Shown piece after piece: positions 1-8,645 of a stretch of 64,000 bases of DNA. Below the pieces are notes generated by a model. It was not told the DNA's origin and did not search any database. It saw nothing but the letters and a program-made list of their open reading frames with translations. Location of the stretch: assembly GCA_046351215.1 (NCBI GenBank), contig JAXLYX010000009.1, positions 372,001 through 436,000 on the forward strand, given 5' to 3'. Made by a program: the position numbers and the translations under genes. This DNA comes from JAXLYX01 sp046351215. GTDB taxonomy: Bacteria > Myxococcota_A > Polyangia > Polyangiales > Houyiibacteriaceae. Within the stretch, counting starts at the first letter, position 1. Each line of letters starts with the position of its first letter.

Positions 1-415
1 CCTTCGGCCGACCCCCGTAGTCGTAGGCCCAGACGATCTCGTTCACGAAGCGATCGCGGCCGAGGAGCGCGTCGAGCGCGACCTTGACGTAATGCACCTC
101 GCGCGCGTCGAGGTGCACGAAGAGCGAGGCGTCGTCGGTCATGCAGCGGAGCGCGGCCTCGATGCGCGGCAGGAGGAAGCCGACGTAGTCGTCGAAGCGA
201 TCGGCGTAGGAGGCGCTGTCGACGCGCTCGACGGAGTAGCGCTCCCCGCCGAAGCCCTTCCGCTCCCCGCCCTCGGGATCCCGGCGGACCCGCATGCGGT
301 CGCGCCGCTGGATCTCGCCCGTGTTGAAGGGCGGGTCCACGTAGACGAGGCGCGCGAACCGCTCGGGGAGCCGCGCGAGGACGGCCTCGTTCTCGCCGTG
401 CCAGATCTGCTTCAC
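1..415 (-). CDS. Site-specific DNA methyltransferase, N-terminal part (runs off left edge)
   Basis: Only the first 138 codons lie in the window; the gene continues past base 1. The protein begins VKQIWHGENEAVLARLPERF and carries the motif YVDPPFNTG near residue 30, the catalytic motif IV (DPPF) of amino-methyltransferases that modify adenine N6 or cytosine N4. Motif IV this close to the N-terminus indicates the beta permutation class, as in type III Mod subunits and many orphan methylases; the AdoMet-binding motif would lie beyond the edge. A GTG at 415 is taken as start. A second in-frame GTG at 433 would add six residues. It is divergent from the GH31 gene, with about 60 bp between. Whether a restriction partner exists cannot be seen here. 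Confidence 0.8.
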   Translation of the reverse strand, partial: MKQIWHGENEAVLARLPERFARLVYVDPPFNTGEIQRRDRMRVRRDPEGGERKGFGGERYSVERVDSASYADRFDDYVGFLLPRIEAALRCMTDDASLFVHLDAREVHYVKVALDALLGRDRFVNEIVWAYDYGGRPK

Positions 416-478
416 GCGCGCACTGTAGCGCACGGTACGGCCTTGCGACCGAGGGGGGCGGCCCTACACCATGCCCCC

Positions 479-2587
479 ATGTCGATCCGCGTTCCGGTCG
501 CCCTTCCGCTCGTCCTCGCGACCTTCCTCCTCGCCGCCTGCGACGACGGCGGCAAGTCGTACACGCTCGCCTCCGGCGTCCGGGTCTCGGTCGGCTCGAG
601 CGGCAGCGTCGAGGTCGCGTCGGGCTCTCGGACGATCTTCGAGACGGCTCCGGGAGAGCACCTCGTGGCACGCACGTACCAGCAGGAATACGTGCAGCTG
701 AACGGCTTCTACGACTTCACGCGGAGCGGCGAGCAGGCCTTCCCCCTGGGGCGCCTCCTCGGGAGCGCGCGTGACGGGGACTCGGTCGTGCTGCGCTACG
801 GGGACGGTCAGGGACGCGAGGCCACGATGCGCGTGCTCCCCGGCGCGGTGTCCGGCACGACGAAGATCGAGATCCGCGTCACGGGCGTGGACTCGCTCGG
901 CTCGACGGCGATCCCGCTGCGCTGCGACGCGCGTTCGAGCTACCTCGGCTTCGGCGCGCAATACAACGGCACGGACCAGCGTGGGGAGAAGTTCGCGCTC
1001 TTCACCGAGGAGCAGGGCATCGGACGCACCGGCATCCTCTTCGGTCTGACGGGCGATGCGCACACGAGCTACCTGCCGATGCCCTATTTCCTCGACGCGC
1101 GGGGCTTCGGCATGGCCGTCGACACCTCGGCGCGCGTGCTGGTGGATCTCTGCGCGACGGATCCCGAGGTCGCGTGGTTCGAGGTCGAGCACGGCGTGCC
1201 CGTCGACCTGATCCTCTTCGACGGTCCGACACCGCGCGACGTCGTGCGGCAGGTCGGTGACGTGTACGGTCGTCCGAAGGCGATCCCCGACTGGACGTTC
1301 GGGCCGTGGATCTCGATCCAGGGCGGGCAGACGACGGTGCTGGCCGAGGCCGATGCGCTCGATGCGGCGCAGGTGCCCTACACGGCGCTCTGGGCGCAGG
1401 ATTGGGTCGGCCTCCGCGACTTCACCCCGGGTCTCTCCGGCGTGAAGTACCACTGGCTCCCCGACACGACGCTCTATCCGGACCTCGCCGCGATGACGGC
1501 GAACCTGCACGGACGCGGGAAGCGCTTCCTCGCGTACGCGAATCCCTTCGTGCAGGAGACGCTCGAGCACTGGGGGCCGATGAGCGCGGCCGGCACCCTC
1601 ATCCACGATGCGACGGGCGGGCCCTACCGCTTCGACGGACCGTCGAGCAACACCGAGGGCAAGTCCTCGCTCCCCGATCTGACGAACCCGGCCGCGCGCA
1701 CCTACCTCGAGGGCTTCCTCGAGACGATGGTGAGCAGCTACGGCTTCGACGGTTGGATGTGCGACTTCGCCGAGTGGCTACCCCTCGACTCCGTGCTCTC
1801 GGACGGCTCCGATCCGATGCTGCAGCACAACCTCTATCCCTCGCAGTGGCACGGCACGCATCGGGCGCTGCTCGAGCGGCTCCGCCCCGGCAACGACTTC
1901 GCCCTCTTCTCGCGCTCGGGATGGCTCGGCACCCAGGGCACGGCGCAGATCGTCTGGATCGGCGATCAGGAGACCAATTGGACGGTCGAGGACGGGCTGC
2001 CGACCGTCGTGCCCGCGATGCTGAACCTCGGCCTCTCCGGCGTGCCCTACGTGACCCACGACATCGGCGGCTTCAGCGCCCTGCCCGCCGAGCCGCCGCG
2101 CTCGAAGGAGCTCTTCGAGCGGTGGACCGAGCTCGGCGCGTTCACGACCGTGATGCGGACGCACGAGGGGCTGAAGCGGACCGTGAACTGGGATTGGAAT
2201 TCCGATGCCGAGACCATCGCCCACTTCCGCCGCATGGCGCGGGTGCACGCGGCGCTCGTGCCCACGTTCCACGCGCTCGTCGCGGAGGCCGCGCAGAGCT
2301 CGCTTCCGCCGCTCCGGCACCTCGTGCTGGTCTTCCCGGACGATCCCACCGTCGTGTCGATCGACGACGAATTCATGGTCGGCGACGAGCTCCTCGTCGC
2401 TCCGGTCGTGGTCGAGGGCGCGACCTCGCGCGAGGTCTACCTTCCCGCGGGAACCTGGTACCACGCCTTCACCGGCGAGTCCTTCGCGGGGGGCGGCACC
2501 GTGACGGTCGCCGCGCCGATCGGCACGCCGCCCGCGTTCTTCCGCGATGCGCCGAATCCGATCGTGATGCAGGCGATCGCGAACTGA
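479..2587 (+). CDS. Lipoprotein glycoside hydrolase family 31 (sulfoquinovosidase/alpha-glucosidase-like)
   Basis: A 702-residue exo-acting retaining alpha-glycosidase, probably anchored in the envelope. The N-terminus is a lipoprotein signal ending LLAAC, which fixes the ATG at 479; the open frame extends upstream to 92 but that part is not protein-like. A beta-sandwich N-domain is followed by a TIM barrel. The nucleophile is predicted as Asp429 in GWMCDFAEWLP and the acid/base as Asp496 in WIGDQETNW. The stretch AQDWVGLR in the barrel and the DFAEWLP and GDQ motifs resemble the YihQ branch (sulfoquinovosidase) of GH31 more than maltases; this subfamily call is from memory of motifs and is tentative. 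It converges on the NRPS gene with only 10 bp between the stop codons. Confidence 0.85.
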   Translation: MSIRVPVALPLVLATFLLAACDDGGKSYTLASGVRVSVGSSGSVEVASGSRTIFETAPGEHLVARTYQQEYVQLNGFYDFTRSGEQAFPLGRLLGSARDGDSVVLRYGDGQGREATMRVLPGAVSGTTKIEIRVTGVDSLGSTAIPLRCDARSSYLGFGAQYNGTDQRGEKFALFTEEQGIGRTGILFGLTGDAHTSYLPMPYFLDARGFGMAVDTSARVLVDLCATDPEVAWFEVEHGVPVDLILFDGPTPRDVVRQVGDVYGRPKAIPDWTFGPWISIQGGQTTVLAEADALDAAQVPYTALWAQDWVGLRDFTPGLSGVKYHWLPDTTLYPDLAAMTANLHGRGKRFLAYANPFVQETLEHWGPMSAAGTLIHDATGGPYRFDGPSSNTEGKSSLPDLTNPAARTYLEGFLETMVSSYGFDGWMCDFAEWLPLDSVLSDGSDPMLQHNLYPSQWHGTHRALLERLRPGNDFALFSRSGWLGTQGTAQIVWIGDQETNWTVEDGLPTVVPAMLNLGLSGVPYVTHDIGGFSALPAEPPRSKELFERWTELGAFTTVMRTHEGLKRTVNWDWNSDAETIAHFRRMARVHAALVPTFHALVAEAAQSSLPPLRHLVLVFPDDPTVVSIDDEFMVGDELLVAPVVVEGATSREVYLPAGTWYHAFTGESFAGGGTVTVAAPIGTPPAFFRDAPNPIVMQAIAN

Positions 2588-2597
2588 GCCGCCCCGG

Positions 2598-5500
2598 CTA
2601 CTCGGCCGCGTCGCCCCGATCCACGACGGTCGCGCGCAGCTCGACCGCGATGGCGCGCGCCGTCTCGGCGATGCGCGCCTCCTCGTCCGATCCGTGGAGC
2701 ACGACGATGCGCGGAGGCGCGAGGCAGAAGCGAGTCCAGCCGAGGTCGTGCCCCACGGGCTCGAGACCGCGGTGCTGGCTGCGGTGGACGTGCACGCGGG
2801 CGGCGACCAGCCGCGGCCGATGGGCGAGCCAGGCGTCGTAGTACGGCGACGGGAGGTCGCGGTAGCCCGCGACGTCGGGGTCGTGCCCCACGTGGCCCTC
2901 GATGCGGGGATGCGGCGCCGACGGAGGCTTGCGACCGAGGAGCCTGGCCAGCCGGTCCTCGACGTAGGCGGCTCGGGAGCCGAGGAAGCGGCGCCGCTCG
3001 TCGGGGGCGAGGCGTGCGACGTGGAACGTCCACCGCGGGAGATCGCGCGCCACCGAGCCGAGGTAGCCGGCGTCGAGCAGGGAGAGCGGCGAGGCCGACG
3101 GCGCGGGCCGCGCGTCCACGAGGAAGACGTCGTCCGGTTCCTCGCCACGCGAGCCGAGCTGTCCGGCGATCTCGTGCGCCACGTTGCCGCCGAGCCCGAC
3201 TCCCACCAGGGCGCGTAGGCCCGCCGGAGCGGCGAGGGAGAGCTGCCGGACGTGGTAGGCCGCGAGGGATTCGAGGTCGAGGTAGGCCGTCGCCGGCGGC
3301 GGGAGGAAGAGCAGCGGCACGCTCGGCTCGAGGACGGAGGCGAGCAGACGGGCGAGACGCTCGCCGTGCCGGGCGTCGTGGGCGACGCCGCCGACGACCG
3401 CGATGGCTCGTCCGGAGCGACCCGCCGAGAGGAAGACGACGCCGCGGGCGCTCTCGACGCGGGCGTCCGCGACGACGCGTGCGAGCTCCTCGATCGTCGG
3501 CGCGTCGAAGAGCGCCCTCAAGGGTACGCGCACGCCGAGGCGCCGCTCGATGCGCGAGGTCACCGCCAGGGCGACGAGCGAGTGCCCGCCGAGATCGAAG
3601 AACGAGGTCGTCACTCCGATCGGGCGCGTCGCGAGGACGTCCTCGAAGATCGCCACGAGCTCGCGCTCGAGCGCGTCGCGCGGGGCGACGTGCGTCCGGG
3701 CGTCGGCTCCGCTGGCGAGCGGGGCCGGCAGGGCCTTGCGATCGACCTTCCCGTTCGGCGTCATCGGCAGCGCGTCGAGCGAGACGACGTGCGAAGGGAC
3801 CATGGGCTCGGGCAGCACGGCCTTGAGGGCCGCGCGGATCGAGGCCGGCTCGAGCGAGGCTCCCTCGCGTGGGACGCAGTACGCGACGAGGCGGGCGTCG
3901 CCCGGCCTCACCTCGCGGACGGCCGCGACGGCTCGGGCCACGTCCGGCAGCTCCGCGAGGCGAGCCTCCACCTCGCCGAGCTCGATGCGATGGCCCCGGA
4001 TCTTCACCTGATGATCGAATCGGCCTCCGAACTCGAGGCGACCGTCGTTGCGCATCCGGACCCGGTCGCCCGTCCGGTACATCCGTGCGCCCGGCTTCGG
4101 CGCGAAGGGATCCGGCACGAAGCGCTCCGAGGTGAGCTCCGGGCGGCCGAGATAGCCGCGCGCGACCCCGTCGCCGCCGATCACGAGCTCGCCCCAGACG
4201 CCCATCGGGAGGCAGGAGAGCGAGTCGTCGACGACCACGACGTCGGTGTTGTCGATGGGACGACCGAGCGTGATCGGGCCGCCGCGCACGAGGGGGTCGA
4301 GGGTCGACCAGATCGTCGTCTCGGTCGGACCGTACACGTTGAAGACCGCGCCCGCGCGCTCGACGAGGGCCGCGCCCAGGTCGGGGGGCAGCGCTTCGCC
4401 TCCCACGAGGATGCGCAGGTCGTTCCGCCGGGGCAGACCCGCGTCGAGCAGCATCCGGAAGGTGGAGGGCGTGGCCTGGAGCACGGTGATCGCGGGATCG
4501 GCGACGCGCTCGAGCAAGAGGCGGGCCTCGGTCGCGACGTCGCGATCGACGAGCTCGAGCGACGCGCCGACCGTGAGCGGGAGGAAGAGCTCGAGGCCGG
4601 CGATGTCGAAGGAGAGCGTGGTGAGTGCGAGGACGCGGTCGAGCCGTCCGAGCCCCGGATGCTCGGCCATCGACTGGAGGAAATTCGCGAGGCCCCGGTG
4701 CGAGACCTCCACGCCCTTCGGACGCCCGGTGGAGCCCGAGGTGAAGATCACGTAGGCGATGGCGTCCCGAGGCGCTTCGGCGGGGGGCTCGGGCGGGATG
4801 CTCTCCGGACGGGAGACGCTGGGCTCGTCGAGGAGGAGGGTCTTCGCCGTGGTCTCGGGGAGGGCGCCCACGAGACCGCGCGTCGTGACGAGGAGCGAGG
4901 GCTCCGCGTCCTCGAGGACGAGCGCCGTGCGCTCCGCCGGATTCGCCGGATCGAGCGGGACGTAGGCCGCTCCGAGCCGCCAGATCGCGAGCAGCGACGC
5001 CACGAGGTCGGGATCGCGACCGAGGCAGACCGCGACGCGTGCGCCGGGGCGGACACGCGCCCGCGCGAAGAGCGAGGCGAGCGTCCTCACCCTCGCCTCG
5101 AGCTCGCCGTACGTGAGCTTGGTCTCGCCGTGTACGATCGCGATCGCCTGCGGGTGCTCGGCCGCCCGGGCCTCGACGGCGCGATGCGCGAGCTCGTAGG
5201 CGTAGGGGCGCCTTCGACCGCGTCCGCAGGCGAGGGCGAGCTCGCGGTCGGCCGGGTCCTGCACCGGCAACGCCGCGATCGGTGTCGAGGGATCGTTCGC
5301 GGCGGCCTCGAGCAGCGCGAGGTAGCCGCGCGCGAAGCGCTCGATCGTCGCGCGCTCGAAGAGATCGATGCGGTACTCGAACGATGCCAGCGTCTCGCGG
5401 CCCATGTTCGCGATGGAGCACGCGAGATCGAATTGCGCGCCGCGCCGTTCCATCGGACGGCCCTCGACCTCGAGGCCGGCGATCGAGCCGTGGGGGAGGC

Positions 5501-8500
5501 GGATCGTCTGGTGATCGAACATCACCTGGACGAGCGGGGCGTGGTCGAGCGCGTGCGAAGTCGCGAGCTCGGCGACGAGCCTCTCGAAGGGCACGTCCTG
5601 GTTCGCGTACGCACCTAGGCAGGTCTCGCGGACGCGCCCGAGGACCTCGAGGAAGGTCGGCCCGCCCGAGAGATCGGTGCGCAGCACCAAGGTGTTGACG
5701 AGGGTGCCGACGAGCGTCTCGGACTCGCGATCGCGTCGGTTCGCGACCGGCGTGCCGACGGCGACGTCCGTCGTGCCCGCGTAGCGTCCGAGCATCACGT
5801 CGAACGCGGCGAGCAACACCATGAAGGGCGTGAGGCCGTGGCGTCGCGCGAGCGCATCGACCACCGCGAGCGTGGCCTCGGGGAGCGGCACGATCACGAG
5901 GTCTCCCTCGCTCCGCGTCCGCGGTGGCCTCGGACGATCGGTCGGCAGCTCGAGGAGGGGAGGGAGCCCGAAGAGCGCCTCGCGGAAGTGCTCGAGCTGC
6001 GGGCGCAGGACCTCGTCGACGAGGTAGCGCCGCTGGTGGGCCGCGTAGTCGAGGTACGAGATCGGTGGAGGGAGCGTCTCCACGGGCTCGCCCCGCACGA
6101 GCTTCGCGTAGGCGTCGAGCACCTCCTCCTGGATCCGATCGACCGCGTACCCGTCGACGAGCACGTGGTGGGCGACGAAGGCGAGCACGTGTCGATCGTC
6201 GGCGAGGCGCTCGAGCTCGATCCTGTAGACCGGGGATTCCCCGAGATCGAAGGGGGCGCGGGCGAGCTGGCCGAGCCTCGCCTGCGACGAAGCCTCCGGG
6301 TCGACCTCGCCGCGATGATCGACGAAGGCGAGGCGGAACGGCTCGTGCGGGACCACGGATTGCCTCGGATGCCCGTCGACGAGCCGGATCCGCGTCCGGA
6401 GGGCGTCGTGCCGCGCGAGCACGCGGTCGAGCGCGCGCTCGAGCGCGGCGACGTCCAGCGCACCGCGGAGCGAGAGCGCGCCCGCGACGTGGTAGGCCGA
6501 GCTCGTCGGCTCGAGCGCGTGCACGAGCCACATCCTCTCCTGCGAGAACGTGAGCGGCGCCTCCGTCCCGCCTTCGCCGGGCGTGACCGGCGGCAGCACC
6601 GGACGCGCTTCCCGCGCGGCGATCGCCTCCGCGAGGCCGGCGGGGGAAGGGGCCTCGAAGACGAGGCGCATCGGCACCTCGTGCCCGAGGACCTCCGCGA
6701 GCCTCCGCGCGAGCCGAGCGACGAGGAGCGACGTGCCCCCGAGCGCGAGGAAGCTCTCGTCGCGCTCGACGGTGGTGAGGCCGAGCACCTCGGCCATCGC
6801 CCGCGCGACCTTCGCCTCGAGCTCCGAGCGGGCCGGGTCGGAAGGCGCGCTCGGGATCCGGAGCTCGAGGCGCGCCCACGGCTCGAGGGTCCCCTCGAGG
6901 TAGCGCCTCCGCACGAGGGCGCGTTGCCGTTTGCCGCTCGACGTGCGGGGGATGGAGCCCGGGAGGACGAGGAGGGCGTCGTGCACCTCGAGCTCGCGAT
7001 CGCGGGCGACGCGGTCCCGGATGGCCGCGAGCACCGCGCTCGCCTCGACGTCGCGACGCGCCCGTGCCTCGGCGACCACCACCAGGCGCTCGCGATGTCC
7101 GTCGTCGACGGCGAAGACGACCGAGCCTCCGACGACGAGCGAGGCATGCGCGGCCTCGACCGAGGGCTCGATGTCCTCCGGATGGTGGTTCTGCCCCTCG
7201 AGGACGAGCAGCTCCTTGATCCTCCCGGTGACGAAGAGCTCGCCCTCGTGGAGGAAGCCGAGGTCTCCCGTGCGCAGGAAGGTCTCGCCGGACACGTCTT
7301 CGGCGAGCCTCGCGCCGAAGGTCTCCCGGGTCGCTTCCGGCCGATCGACGTAGCCGAACGCGACGCCGGGGCCTCGAACCCAGATCTCGCCGACCCTGCC
7401 GGCCTCGGCCTCGCGGCAGGTCTCCGGATCGACGATCCGGACCGCCGTGCCCTCGAGCGGCCGCCCCGAACCGGCAAGCGTCGTCGCACCCACGTCGTCG
7501 CTCGGCACGACCCGCCCCGCGAGCAACGCGCGCGCATCGACCGAGAGGCGCGCGGGCGGGACGCGATCGTCGCCGAACGTGACGGCGAGCGTCGCCTCGG
7601 CGAGGCCGTAGCAGGGGCCGAGCGCGGTCTCGCGGAAGCCGGCCTCCGCGAAGGTCGAGACGAAGCGCGCGAGCGTGCGCGGGCGGACGCGTTCGGCGCC
7701 GTCGAACGCGACGCGCCACGTCGAGAGATCGAGCCGCGCGATCTCCTCCGGCGTCGCACGCGCCGCGACCAACGCGTAGGCGAAGTCGGGGGCCCCGCTC
7801 CCGAAGGCACGGTACCGGGCGATGGCCTCGAGCCAGCGCATCGGGCGAGCCGTGAAATGCGCGGGCGACATCACCACCGCCTCGTGCCCGGCGAGGAAGG
7901 GCACGAGGAGGCCTCCGACGAGGCCCATGTCGTGCCACGGGGGCAGCCACGTCACCGTCGGACCGTCGGCGTCGTCGATGCGGCACGCGTGCGCGATGCC
8001 TCTCGCGTTCGAGAGCAGGTGCCTGTGCCCGAGCACCACGCCCTTCGGCTCGCTCGTGGATCCCGAGGTGTACTGGAGCACGGCGATCGCCTCGGCCGCG
8101 ACCTCGGGCAGGCGGAAGCCCTCGGGGGCGGGCGGGACCTCGGCGGGATCGAGCCGGGGCAGGGTCTCGAGCAGGGGGAGCGCGGCGCCGGCCCCGAGCG
8201 AACGGCCGAGGACGGCGTTCGCCCGCGCGTCGGCCACCATCGCGACGAGCCGGGGATGGGCTCGCCGCGTGCCGATGGGGAAGGCCGGAATGGCGATCAG
8301 GCCCCCGAGGAAGCAGCCGAAGAGCGAGTCGACGTACTCGAGCCCCGGCTCGAGGAGGAGGAGCACGCGGTCGCCGGGGCTCGCGATCGCGAGGAGGGAG
8401 GCGGCGATCGCGCGTGCCCTCGCGTGGAGCTCGGCGTTCGTCCGAACGCGCTCCGTCCGCTCGCCGTCGGCGAGGAAACGGAAGGCGACGGCCTCCGGAC

Positions 8501-8588
8501 GCGCGCGAGCCGCCTCGACGAGCGCGTCGCCGAGGGTCTTCGCTTGGCTCTCGCCCCGGGAGCCGATCGGCCGAACCGCCTCTCGCAT
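2598..8588 (-). CDS. FAAL-ACP-C-A(Gly)-PCP-TE megasynthase (lipopeptide/N-acyl amino acid synthase)
   Basis: 1996 residues. A fatty acyl-AMP ligase fills about 1-590 (ATP-binding TSGSTSEPKG; FAAL-type GQNHHPEDIE). An acyl carrier follows with phosphopantetheine Ser620 (GGTS), then a condensation domain about 690-1120 with intact HHVLVDG (His807, His808, Asp812), an adenylation domain about 1150-1640, a peptidyl carrier with Ser1670 (LGGHS), and an alpha/beta-hydrolase tail about 1740-1996. Aligning A-domain core motifs by eye gives the pocket code D-I-L-Q-L-G-V-I-W-K, one position off the usual glycine code. The predicted reaction activates a fatty acid, loads it on ACP1 and condenses it with glycine on PCP2. 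The tail has Gly1798 where the TE nucleophile Ser should be (GVGLGGN) and Asp1968 where the catalytic His should be, so it is probably inactive. It is the last gene of a four-gene minus-strand set. Confidence 0.93.
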   Translation of the reverse strand: MREAVRPIGSRGESQAKTLGDALVEAARARPEAVAFRFLADGERTERVRTNAELHARARAIAASLLAIASPGDRVLLLLEPGLEYVDSLFGCFLGGLIAIPAFPIGTRRAHPRLVAMVADARANAVLGRSLGAGAALPLLETLPRLDPAEVPPAPEGFRLPEVAAEAIAVLQYTSGSTSEPKGVVLGHRHLLSNARGIAHACRIDDADGPTVTWLPPWHDMGLVGGLLVPFLAGHEAVVMSPAHFTARPMRWLEAIARYRAFGSGAPDFAYALVAARATPEEIARLDLSTWRVAFDGAERVRPRTLARFVSTFAEAGFRETALGPCYGLAEATLAVTFGDDRVPPARLSVDARALLAGRVVPSDDVGATTLAGSGRPLEGTAVRIVDPETCREAEAGRVGEIWVRGPGVAFGYVDRPEATRETFGARLAEDVSGETFLRTGDLGFLHEGELFVTGRIKELLVLEGQNHHPEDIEPSVEAAHASLVVGGSVVFAVDDGHRERLVVVAEARARRDVEASAVLAAIRDRVARDRELEVHDALLVLPGSIPRTSSGKRQRALVRRRYLEGTLEPWARLELRIPSAPSDPARSELEAKVARAMAEVLGLTTVERDESFLALGGTSLLVARLARRLAEVLGHEVPMRLVFEAPSPAGLAEAIAAREARPVLPPVTPGEGGTEAPLTFSQERMWLVHALEPTSSAYHVAGALSLRGALDVAALERALDRVLARHDALRTRIRLVDGHPRQSVVPHEPFRLAFVDHRGEVDPEASSQARLGQLARAPFDLGESPVYRIELERLADDRHVLAFVAHHVLVDGYAVDRIQEEVLDAYAKLVRGEPVETLPPPISYLDYAAHQRRYLVDEVLRPQLEHFREALFGLPPLLELPTDRPRPPRTRSEGDLVIVPLPEATLAVVDALARRHGLTPFMVLLAAFDVMLGRYAGTTDVAVGTPVANRRDRESETLVGTLVNTLVLRTDLSGGPTFLEVLGRVRETCLGAYANQDVPFERLVAELATSHALDHAPLVQVMFDHQTIRLPHGSIAGLEVEGRPMERRGAQFDLACSIANMGRETLASFEYRIDLFERATIERFARGYLALLEAAANDPSTPIAALPVQDPADRELALACGRGRRRPYAYELAHRAVEARAAEHPQAIAIVHGETKLTYGELEARVRTLASLFARARVRPGARVAVCLGRDPDLVASLLAIWRLGAAYVPLDPANPAERTALVLEDAEPSLLVTTRGLVGALPETTAKTLLLDEPSVSRPESIPPEPPAEAPRDAIAYVIFTSGSTGRPKGVEVSHRGLANFLQSMAEHPGLGRLDRVLALTTLSFDIAGLELFLPLTVGASLELVDRDVATEARLLLERVADPAITVLQATPSTFRMLLDAGLPRRNDLRILVGGEALPPDLGAALVERAGAVFNVYGPTETTIWSTLDPLVRGGPITLGRPIDNTDVVVVDDSLSCLPMGVWGELVIGGDGVARGYLGRPELTSERFVPDPFAPKPGARMYRTGDRVRMRNDGRLEFGGRFDHQVKIRGHRIELGEVEARLAELPDVARAVAAVREVRPGDARLVAYCVPREGASLEPASIRAALKAVLPEPMVPSHVVSLDALPMTPNGKVDRKALPAPLASGADARTHVAPRDALERELVAIFEDVLATRPIGVTTSFFDLGGHSLVALAVTSRIERRLGVRVPLRALFDAPTIEELARVVADARVESARGVVFLSAGRSGRAIAVVGGVAHDARHGERLARLLASVLEPSVPLLFLPPPATAYLDLESLAAYHVRQLSLAAPAGLRALVGVGLGGNVAHEIAGQLGSRGEEPDDVFLVDARPAPSASPLSLLDAGYLGSVARDLPRWTFHVARLAPDERRRFLGSRAAYVEDRLARLLGRKPPSAPHPRIEGHVGHDPDVAGYRDLPSPYYDAWLAHRPRLVAARVHVHRSQHRGLEPVGHDLGWTRFCLAPPRIVVLHGSDEEARIAETARAIAVELRATVVDRGDAAE

Positions 8589-8645
8589 CGAACCCGGTGG
8601 ATTATCTGTTCCCCGAGGGGGCTTCCGTCAGGGGGAATCGACCGA

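Noticed and set aside
92..478. Upstream extension of the GH31 frame
   Set aside because: The lipoprotein signal beginning at the ATG 479 marks the true start; the extension overlaps the methyltransferase gene and has no protein character.
2437..7986. 1849-codon open frame on the minus strand, inside the megasynthase region
   Set aside because: Shadow of the megasynthase in another frame: arginine/alanine-rich with no family motifs; long stop-free frames are expected at this GC content.
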